DNA of 7,337 nucleotides from an uncultured Pseudorhodobacter sp. GTDB taxonomy: Bacteria; Pseudomonadota; Alphaproteobacteria; Rhodobacterales; Rhodobacteraceae. Positions 1 through 4,652 of this stretch are shown piece after piece. Position 1 is the first letter of the stretch. Each line of letters opens with the position of its first letter. The position numbers were made by a program, and so were the translations under genes. The stretch is taken from NCBI GenBank assembly GCA_945952425.1, contig CAMFIX010000143.1:1-7337 (forward strand), in the 5' to 3' direction. The notes under the pieces are model-generated. The model was not told the DNA's origin and did not search any database. It saw nothing but the letters and a program-made list of their open reading frames with translations.

Positions 1-165
1 CTGGAGGTGCTGGCCGAATGGGGCGTGCCGGTCGCCCCCGGCCGGACGCCGACCGATGACCTCGCCGACGCCTCGCTGCGCCGCGAGGCCTACGAGGCCG
101 GCCGCCCCAGCGCCGAAACCGCCTGCCGCACCGGCGACGCCCGCTTCTTCCCGGTGGCGGGATGA
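1..165 (+). CDS. hupD: HupD, hydrogenase maturation endopeptidase (3' end only)
   Basis: The first 165 bases read in frame 1 as 54 residues followed by TGA at 163-165; the start lies left of the window. HupD/HyaD proteases (family M52, usually about 200 residues) cut a short C-terminal peptide from the [NiFe]-hydrogenase large subunit once nickel is in place, in the cytoplasm. Only the tail is visible, so the nickel-binding Asp/His residues that would prove the activity cannot be checked. The call rests on a stretch typical of HupD C-termini (ALEVLAEWG-like start, then YEAGRPSAETACRTGDARFF) and on position directly before hupF, as in other hup clusters. The segment is too short for ATG-initiated gene calling, which picks a false frame across it. 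An ATG at 162 overlaps its stop codon (ATGA). Confidence 0.85.
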   Translation: MEVLAEWGVPVAPGRTPTDDLADASLRREAYEAGRPSAETACRTGDARFFPVAG

Positions 166-189
166 TGCGCGGACCCGTTCAAACGCACG

Positions 190-333
190 GTCGGCAAGCC
201 ACGAAGCGGACCACGCAGTCGGCAGGGCCAAGGCCCGGCGAACTGAAACGCCATGTAATTCGGCAGAGCCCGACGCGGCGGTCGGCAGGGCCCACGCCCC
301 TCGCCCCGGCGCACCGCCCCAGTCGGCAGAGCC
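190..333 (+). repeat. Five interspersed copies of a 12-base motif in the hupD-hupF gap
   Basis: The motif GTCGGCARRGCC occurs, with small changes, at 190-200 (GTCGGCAAGCC, one base shorter), 218-229 (GTCGGCAGGGCC), 259-270 (TTCGGCAGAGCC), 281-292 (GTCGGCAGGGCC) and 322-333 (GTCGGCAGAGCC). Start-to-start spacing is 28, 41, 22 and 41 bases, so the last four copies form two 63-base units (218-280 and 281-343). Each unit has a GGG-type copy followed 41 bases later by a GAG-type copy, while the sequence between copies has diverged. All copies have the same orientation and I see no inverted partner, so this is not a hairpin array. It could be a decayed tandem duplication or a set of protein or RNA binding sites. 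The family is not one I recognise. Confidence 0.6.
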
Positions 334-337
334 CCCC

Positions 338-343
338 GGAGGT
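338..343 (+). promoter_or_regulatory. Ribosome binding site of hupF
   Basis: GGAGGT lies 6 bases before the ATG at 350. It decides the start: the hupF frame is open far upstream, to an ATG at 56 inside hupD, but only the ATG at 350 has this site and yields the obligatory Met-Cys N-terminus of the HypC/HupF family. Confidence 0.8.
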
Positions 344-349
344 CGCCTG

Positions 350-658
350 ATGTGCCTCGGCATCCCCCATCGCCTCGCCTCGGTCCAGGGCATCCTCGGC
401 CTCACCGACACGGGCGCGGCCATCGACCTCTCCCTCACCCCCGAGGCGCGGCCCGGCGACTGGCTGCTGACCTTTCTCGGCACCGCGCGCGAGGTGATCC
501 CCGAGGCCCGCGCCGCCCTCATCGCCGAGGCGCTTCAGGGCCTGGCCGACATCCTGGCCGGGGGCGATGGCGCGCAGGCCTTCGCCGATCTCGACCGCCC
601 GCCCCAGCTGCCCCCCCATCTGCAAGCGGCCCTCGATGCCGGACAGGAGACCGCCTGA
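350..658 (+). CDS. hupF: HupF, HypC-type hydrogenase maturation chaperone
   Basis: The product is 102 residues and starts MCLGIP, the HypC-family signature in which Cys2, exposed after Met removal, contacts the iron or the large subunit. It is a paralogue of HypC, which is also in this window. It differs by the HupF-type segment GDWLLTFLGTAREV (about 36-49), where HypC has HVGFAM, so the HypC histidine (H49 there) is replaced by Phe42. It also has a longer C-terminal tail with the HupF-typical DRPPQLPPHL (about 82-91). HupF (HoxL in Ralstonia) is known as a dedicated chaperone for the large subunit HupL. In Rhizobium it is reported to help protect maturing HupL from oxygen. It is cytoplasmic. 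The stop overlaps the hupG start by one base (TGATG), which suggests translational coupling. Confidence 0.93.
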   Translation: MCLGIPHRLASVQGILGLTDTGAAIDLSLTPEARPGDWLLTFLGTAREVIPEARAALIAEALQGLADILAGGDGAQAFADLDRPPQLPPHLQAALDAGQETA

Positions 659-1068
659 TGCACGACCTCGCCCCCCAAACGCTGCCCCCCGCGAAAACCC
701 ACCCGCTGATCGCCCGGCTGGAAAGCGACTTCCACTACCCCCGCCTCGCCAGCGCCCATGACCTCGCCGAGTTCCTCGCCCGGCCCGGGGCGCATTGCCT
801 CTTCGTCCCCGGCGACCCGCGCCGCAACCTTGAAACCCTGGATGCCGCCGTCATCCTGCCCGAGCTGGTCCAGGCCTTCCAACGCGCCTTCGACTGCGCC
901 CTGATCGACGATGCGATCGAGGCCAGCCTGCGCGAAGAGACCCGCGCGCTGAAGACCCCGGGCTTCCTCTTTTACCGCGACGGCCAGTTCCTCGGCGCCA
1001 TCGAGAAGGTGCGCGACTGGTCCGACTATCTCGGCCGCATCACCTATCTGCTTGGAGCCCGCGCATGA
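658..1068 (+). CDS. hupG: HupG, HyaE-type hydrogenase assembly protein (thioredoxin-like)
   Basis: The product is 136 residues. The ATG at 658 overlaps the hupF stop and follows AGGAGA (645-650) with a 7-base gap. The family is HyaE/HupG/HoxO, with a thioredoxin fold that lacks the catalytic CxxC; here the only cysteines are C47 and C80, far apart. Recognisable blocks are CLFVPGDPRRNLETLD (about 47-62), AVILPELVQAF (64-74) and the C-terminal FLFYRDGQFLGAIEKVRDW (103-121), which matches the conserved RDG..LG.I...RDW motif of the family. E. coli HyaE and Ralstonia HoxO bind the Tat signal peptide of the hydrogenase small subunit and are thought to delay export until the cofactors are in place. 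The same role with HupS is inferred here. A longer reading of this frame starting at 352 is an out-of-frame shadow of hupF and is not used. Confidence 0.92.
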   Translation: MHDLAPQTLPPAKTHPLIARLESDFHYPRLASAHDLAEFLARPGAHCLFVPGDPRRNLETLDAAVILPELVQAFQRAFDCALIDDAIEASLREETRALKTPGFLFYRDGQFLGAIEKVRDWSDYLGRITYLLGARA

Positions 1069-1886
1069 GCCCCTTCACCTTCCCTCCCGCCGGCTTCGGC
1101 CCCGGCAGCCAGCCCGACCCCGAGGGCGAGCTGCAATATATGCCCATGCCCTCGGGGATGCGGACCTATTCCCCCCATATCCCCGAGGCCGGAGAAGGGA
1201 TGGCCGAGGCCCTGGCGCTTCTGGCCGAGATCTCTGCCGCCTGCACCATCGCGGCGCAGGGCGGCCCGAATGCCAGTTTCGACCTCGCGACCCTCTCGCC
1301 CCCCGCCCGCCGGATCGTGGCCGATGCGCTGGGGTCGGGCGAGGTCTCGATGAAACTCCGCGGCCTGCCCGCCGTGCTGATCCAGGAAAGCGTCTTCGCC
1401 GGGGTCTGGATGCTGGCAGCTTCCGGCATCGACCGCGTCGAGGTCGGCCCGATCCCCGCCCAGGTGCTGGCCCGCGCCCATATGCCCTACAGGCCCGCCA
1501 TCGGCACCCTGGCCGCCCGCCGGAACGGCCTCGCCAACGGCCCCTCGATCCTAGCCGAGCTGATCGACCGCTCGCGCCGCCACCGCCCCGGCGCCCTGCA
1601 TGTCGTCAACCTGACCCTGTTGCCCCATACGCCCGAAGACCTGGATTACCTGGCCGAGGCCCTGGGCGAGGGCGCCCTGACCCTTCTGTCGCGCGGCTAT
1701 GGCAATTGCCGGATCACGGCGCTGGCGCTGCCCCACCTCTGGCGCGTGCAGTTCTTCAACTCGATGGACACGCTGATCCTGGACACGTTCGAGATCACCG
1801 ACCTGCCCGAAACCGCGCTGGCCGCGACCGAAGACCTGTCCGACGGCGCCACCCGCATCCTGGACGTGATCGAGGCCATAAGATGA
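1065..1886 (+). CDS. hupH: HupH, HyaF-type hydrogenase accessory protein
   Basis: The product is 273 residues, about the usual length of HyaF/HupH/HoxQ proteins. The start is the ATGA overlap with the hupG stop, preceded by GGAG (1054-1057). Family marks are VLIQESVFAGVW (about 104-115), LSRGYGNCRI (208-217) and a C-terminal block from about 227 containing RVQFFNSMDTLILDT and ITDLPE. Such proteins act with HyaE/HupG on the hydrogenase small subunit; Ralstonia HoxQ has been found in complex with the small-subunit precursor. Their biochemical activity is not firmly known. There is no signal peptide or membrane segment, so it should be cytoplasmic. The gene ends in an ATGA overlap with hupJ, keeping the hupF-hupG-hupH-hupJ run without gaps. 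Confidence 0.93.
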   Translation: MSPFTFPPAGFGPGSQPDPEGELQYMPMPSGMRTYSPHIPEAGEGMAEALALLAEISAACTIAAQGGPNASFDLATLSPPARRIVADALGSGEVSMKLRGLPAVLIQESVFAGVWMLAASGIDRVEVGPIPAQVLARAHMPYRPAIGTLAARRNGLANGPSILAELIDRSRRHRPGALHVVNLTLLPHTPEDLDYLAEALGEGALTLLSRGYGNCRITALALPHLWRVQFFNSMDTLILDTFEITDLPETALAATEDLSDGATRILDVIEAIR

Positions 1887-2641
1887 CCACTTTCGAAGGC
1901 AGCTACCTTGGGGCCTCCGACAAGATCTCGCCCAGCGCCATCATGGAATGCAAGATCTGCTGGACGCCCTACGACCCCGCCGAGGGCGACGACAGCCGCC
2001 AGATCCTGCCCGGCACGCCCTTCCTCGCCCTGCCCGAGGACTGGTCCTGCCCGGGCTGCAATGCCCCCAAGGCGCAGTTCCTGGTCCGCGAAGACCCCGG
2101 CAGCCAGGCGGCCTCCGAAGCCTCCGAGATCGAGGCCAAGACCCGCGCCCTGGTCGCCGATTTCACCGAAATCTTCCATGCGAAGATGCGCGACCTGCCC
2201 ATGGTCAACCAGGCGCTGCATGTGCAGGCCGTGGGCTTTCAGCGCCAGGCCAGCGGCATCCTGGGCGTGCTGATCGCGCCCTGGTTCATGAATCTGGTGC
2301 TGATCCCCGACCAGCCGCTCGGCCTGAAGATGGGCGAGAAGATCACCCTCGCCTTCCCCTCGGGCGACTACGAATTCCTGTGCAACACGCGCGAGCAGAC
2401 GGGCGAATACCTGGCCTGCGCGCTCTTTTCGCCGATGGGGGATTTCACCAGCCAGCTGCAGGCGGTCGAGGTGGCCCATGCGGTGATGGCCGAACTCTTC
2501 AAGCCCGAAAACCGGGCCGAGACCGACCGCAGCGCCGAAATTCGCGCCCGGGCCGAGCGCCCGATCCCGCTGGAGGCCCTGGGCGCCGAGACCGACCCCC
2601 TCCCCACCCGCCGCGCCCTGATGACCGGGGGCCAGGGGTGA
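1883..2641 (+). CDS. hupJ: HupJ, rubredoxin (HupI) fused to a HybE-family chaperone
   Basis: The product is 252 residues and has two parts. Residues about 20-67 form a rubredoxin: CKIC (C23, C26), then YDP, then CPGC (C56, C59), the four cysteines that hold one iron. The glycine that usually follows the first CxxC is Trp27, as in HupI-type hydrogenase rubredoxins. An Ala/Glu-rich stretch (about 72-88) links it to a HybE/HupJ/HoxT domain (about 88-225) with APWFMNLVLIP, FPSGDYEFLC and YLACALFSPM. Rhizobium and Ralstonia encode these parts separately (hupI/hupJ, hoxR/hoxT); the fused form is as I recall it from Rhodobacter. HoxR and HoxT support hydrogenase maturation in the presence of O2, and a similar role is inferred. 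The start is the ATGA overlap with hupH, after GAGG (1872-1875). The same frame runs open back through hupH to 1052, which is a shadow. Confidence 0.93.
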   Translation: MTTFEGSYLGASDKISPSAIMECKICWTPYDPAEGDDSRQILPGTPFLALPEDWSCPGCNAPKAQFLVREDPGSQAASEASEIEAKTRALVADFTEIFHAKMRDLPMVNQALHVQAVGFQRQASGILGVLIAPWFMNLVLIPDQPLGLKMGEKITLAFPSGDYEFLCNTREQTGEYLACALFSPMGDFTSQLQAVEVAHAVMAELFKPENRAETDRSAEIRARAERPIPLEALGAETDPLPTRRALMTGGQG

Positions 2642-2687
2642 GGCGGCCCCCATCCCGCCACGGCGCCCCTGCGACAAGGGTCACCCC
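2635..2687 (+). promoter_or_regulatory. Possible three-branched RNA fold across the hupJ-hupK junction
   Basis: A perfect 7-base inverted repeat, GGGGTGA (2635-2641, ending in the hupJ stop codon) and TCACCCC (2681-2687, ending just before the hupK ATG), encloses the whole gap. Inside it are two further small stems: GGCGG/CCGCC (2642-2646 with 2655-2659, 8-base loop) and CCCT/AGGG (2667-2670 with 2677-2680, 6-base loop). Together they make a compact three-way junction. The only plausible hupK ribosome site, AAGGG (2676-2680), would be paired. No T-run follows, so it is not a rho-independent terminator. At this base composition short stems arise readily by chance, so the regulatory reading is inference. 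Confidence 0.35.
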
Positions 2688-3521
2688 ATGACCCCGGGCG
2701 CCGAAATCCGCCTGACACCCGGCGGGGCCAAGGTCATCCCCGCCCCCGCCCTGCCGCTCACGCGCCTGCTTGTCGGCAAGACCGCCGCCGAGGCCGCGGC
2801 CCTCTTGCCCCGTCTCTTCAACCTCTGCCCCCAGGCGCAAGAGCAGGCCGCCCGGCTGTCGCTGGGCCTGCCCCCCCTGGCCGACACGCGGGCCGAGACG
2901 ATCCGCGCCCACCGCAACCGGCTGTTCATCGCCCTGCCCCTGGCGCTTGGGCTGCCCCCCCGTCCGGGGTGCCAGGATGCCCCGGGCCTGACCCGGGGCC
3001 TCGACCTGAACGCTTTTCTCGCCTCCGACGCCCCCCTCTCCGCCCTCGCCCGCCACCTGCGCGCGGCCTTCCCGCCGGGCGCCGCCCTCACCCGCCCCCT
3101 GCCCTTCCCCAGGGGCGCCCAGGCCCTGGCCCCATCCGCTTTCGAGAACTCCCCCGCCGGGCGCCAGGCCCAGACCCCCCTGATGCAGGCGCTGGAGGAC
3201 GCCGAAGGCCGCTCGCCCTTCTGGCGGCTGATCGGGCTGATGGCCGACCTGGATGCCGCCCTTGCGGGCGCCCTGCCCCCCGACACGCCCGGCCCCACTG
3301 CCACCGTCCAGGCCGCCCGCGGCACCTATGCCCTGCGGATCGAGACCCACGCCGGCCGCGTCACCGCCCTGACCCGCCGCACGCCGACCGACCACCTGAT
3401 GGCCCCGGGCGGCGCGGTGGAGCAGTCGATGGCCACCTGCCCCGCCCCCCTTGCGCCGCTGCTGCTGGCGCTGCACGATCCCTGCGTCGCGGTGGCGATC
3501 CGGGAGGCACAAGATGCATGA
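2688..3521 (+). CDS. hupK: HupK, large-subunit-like scaffold for hydrogenase assembly
   Basis: The product is 277 residues. The ATG at 2688 is the only usable start; the frame upstream has no alternative start before the hupJ stop, and AAGGG (2676-2680) is a modest ribosome site. HupK/HoxV proteins are distant relatives of the hydrogenase large subunit. LFNLCPQAQEQA (about 43-54) corresponds to the large-subunit RxCGxCxxxH motif with only C47 kept, and ALHDPCVAVAIRE (261-273) to DPCxxCxxH with only C266 kept. The rest is Ala/Pro/Leu-rich, with TDHLMAPGGAVEQSM (234-248) as another recognisable block. Ralstonia HoxV is proposed to hold the Fe(CN)2CO group before transfer to the large subunit, together with the HupF homologue HoxL. 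The same role with HupF is inferred. The stop overlaps the hypA start region (hypA begins at 3514). Confidence 0.88.
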   Translation: MTPGAEIRLTPGGAKVIPAPALPLTRLLVGKTAAEAAALLPRLFNLCPQAQEQAARLSLGLPPLADTRAETIRAHRNRLFIALPLALGLPPRPGCQDAPGLTRGLDLNAFLASDAPLSALARHLRAAFPPGAALTRPLPFPRGAQALAPSAFENSPAGRQAQTPLMQALEDAEGRSPFWRLIGLMADLDAALAGALPPDTPGPTATVQAARGTYALRIETHAGRVTALTRRTPTDHLMAPGGAVEQSMATCPAPLAPLLLALHDPCVAVAIREAQDA

Positions 3522-3855
3522 GATGAGCCTCGTCGAAGGCATCCGCGCCATCGTGATGGACCAGGCCGCCGCGCATGGCTTCACCCGCGTGACCCGGCTG
3601 CGGCTGGAGGTCGGACGGTTCGCAGGCGTCGAAAAGCCCGCCCTCGCCTTCGCCTGGGACGTGGCGATGAAGGGCTCGCCCGCCGAAGAGGCCGAGCTCG
3701 AGATCCTCGACCTGCCTGGCCAGGCTTTGTGCTTCGACTGCGGCGTGACGGTGGACATCGCCGAGCGCCTCGCCCCCTGCCCGCTCTGCGGCGGGGGGAA
3801 ACTGCTGCCCCAGGGCGGGGATGAGATGCGGATCAAGGATATGGAGGTGATCTGA
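3514..3855 (+). CDS. hypA: HypA, nickel-insertion metallochaperone
   Basis: The product is 113 residues, the normal HypA length. The start at 3514 gives MHEMSLV, with His2 forming the nickel site; GGGAGG (3502-3507) sits 6 bases upstream. The zinc loop is complete: CFDC (C73, C76) and CPLC (C89, C92). HypA works with the GTPase HypB to deliver Ni(II) to the hydrogenase large-subunit precursor in the cytoplasm. The start lies inside the 3' end of hupK (8-base overlap), and the stop overlaps the hypB ATG by one base, so hupK, hypA and hypB should be translated together. An in-frame ATG at 3451 would add 21 residues ahead of His2 and is rejected because HypA needs the Met-His N-terminus. Confidence 0.96.
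   Translation: MHEMSLVEGIRAIVMDQAAAHGFTRVTRLRLEVGRFAGVEKPALAFAWDVAMKGSPAEEAELEILDLPGQALCFDCGVTVDIAERLAPCPLCGGGKLLPQGGDEMRIKDMEVI
3843..3850 (+). promoter_or_regulatory. Ribosome binding site of hypB
   Basis: GGAGGTGA, a near-complete match to the 16S rRNA 3' end, lies inside the last codons of hypA with 4 bases before the hypB ATG at 3855. It is the strongest such site in the window after or alongside that of hupF, consistent with high HypB output. Confidence 0.7.
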
Positions 3856-4652
3856 TGTGCAGCGTATGCGGGTGCCACGACACCCCGGTCTTCGACGCCA
3901 AACCGGCCCCCAAGGTGCCGTTTGACAATGTCCTGGCGGGCAATGTCGCACCCCATCACCACCATTACGGCCAGGGGGCTGCGGGCGTCTCGGTCCCCGG
4001 CCTCTCCCAGGCGCGGCTGATCGAGGTCGAAACCGCGGTCCTGTCCAAGAACGACGCCTTGGCGGCGGGCAACCGCAAGGTGCTGGAGGGGCTGGGGATT
4101 CTGGCCCTGAACCTCGTCTCCTCCCCGGGCTCGGGGAAAACGACGCTGCTGTGCAAGACGATCGAGGCTTTGCAGGGCACGCCGCTGGCCGTCATCGAGG
4201 GCGACCAGCAGACCCAGAACGACGCCGACCGCATCCGGGCGACCGGGGCGCGCGCGCTTCAGATCAACACCGGCAAGGGCTGTCACCTCGATGCCGAGAT
4301 GGTGGGCCGCGCCATCGACGCCCTGCGGCCCGAACGGCAGTCCATCCTCTTCATCGAAAACGTCGGCAACCTCGTCTGTCCGGCGGGCTTCGACCTGGGG
4401 GAATATGCCAAGGTCGCCATCCTCTCGGTGACCGAGGGAGAGGACAAGCCCCTGAAATACCCCGATATGTTCACGGCCTCCAAGCTTGCGATCCTGACCA
4501 AGCTGGACCTGGCCCCGCATTGCGACGTGGACCTCGACCTCTACGAGGCGAACCTGCGCCGGGTGAACCCCAGGATCGAGATCCTCCGCCTGTCGTCGAA
4601 GACCGGCGAGGGGATGGACGCCTGGCTCAGCTGGCTGAAGGCCCAGGGATGA
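3855..4652 (+). CDS. hypB: HypB, nickel-binding GTPase for hydrogenase maturation
   Basis: The product is 265 residues. The N-terminus MCSVCGC (C2, C5, C7) is the CxxCxC high-affinity nickel site. It is followed by a short histidine tract HHHH (34-37), far smaller than the nickel-storage tracts of rhizobial HypB. The GTPase domain has a P-loop PGSGKTT (91-97), the EGD segment (115-117) and TKLD (215-218) for guanine recognition. The metal site at the dimer interface is present as C143-H144 with C175. HypB hydrolyses GTP to drive Ni transfer with HypA to the large-subunit precursor HupL. The start overlaps the hypA stop (TGATG) and the end overlaps hupR by ATGA. No key residue is missing. Confidence 0.97.
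   Translation: MCSVCGCHDTPVFDAKPAPKVPFDNVLAGNVAPHHHHYGQGAAGVSVPGLSQARLIEVETAVLSKNDALAAGNRKVLEGLGILALNLVSSPGSGKTTLLCKTIEALQGTPLAVIEGDQQTQNDADRIRATGARALQINTGKGCHLDAEMVGRAIDALRPERQSILFIENVGNLVCPAGFDLGEYAKVAILSVTEGEDKPLKYPDMFTASKLAILTKLDLAPHCDVDLDLYEANLRRVNPRIEILRLSSKTGEGMDAWLSWLKAQG

Larger units (their letters stand above)
162..350 (+). other. Possible 62-codon ORF bridging hupD and hupF (doubtful)
   Basis: An ATG at 162 overlaps the hupD stop (ATGA), and the frame ends in TGA at 348-350, overlapping the hupF ATG (TGATG). It therefore meets both neighbours with the same kinds of overlap seen elsewhere in this operon. The product would be 62 residues, very basic and rich in Arg, Pro, Ser and Gln. 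It has no hydrophobic segment, no Cys and no domain I recognise. The repeated DNA makes it carry two diverged 21-residue units, each beginning SAGP and containing RQSP near the end. Against it, about 14 of 62 codons end in A or T, clearly more than in the surrounding genes, and no good ribosome site is evident. The hupF frame is also open across the region, as random frames often are at this GC content. It is more likely non-coding, or kept open only so that ribosomes can pass. Confidence 0.2.

Noticed and set aside
253..260. TGTAAT as a -10 box for a promoter in front of hupF
   Set aside because: The key second base is wrong and no -35-like sequence lies about 17 bases upstream; it is only a small AT-richer patch.
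56..349. N-terminal extension of HupF back to the ATG at 56
   Set aside because: It would bury the obligatory Met-Cys terminus, it overlaps hupD in another frame, and GGAGGT at 338-343 points to the ATG at 350.
166..349. CRISPR array or tRNA in the hupD-hupF gap
   Set aside because: The repeats are only 12 bases with uneven spacers of 10-29 bases and imperfect copies; no tRNA-like fold is apparent.
1052..2641. A 529-codon plus-strand frame extending hupJ upstream through hupH
   Set aside because: The part before 1883 is a shifted reading of hupH, Arg/Pro-rich and without domains. The hupJ start at 1883 has an ATGA overlap, and the rubredoxin begins soon after it.
3922..3927. TTGACA resembling a -35 element inside hypB
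   Set aside because: No -10-like sequence follows at 16-18 bases and the bases encode conserved-looking HypB residues.
2499..4520. A 673-codon open frame on the minus strand across hupJ, hupK, hypA and hypB
   Set aside because: It is antisense to well-supported genes, its translation has low-complexity Gly/Arg/Gln content and no recognisable domain, and GC-rich third positions keep such antisense frames open.
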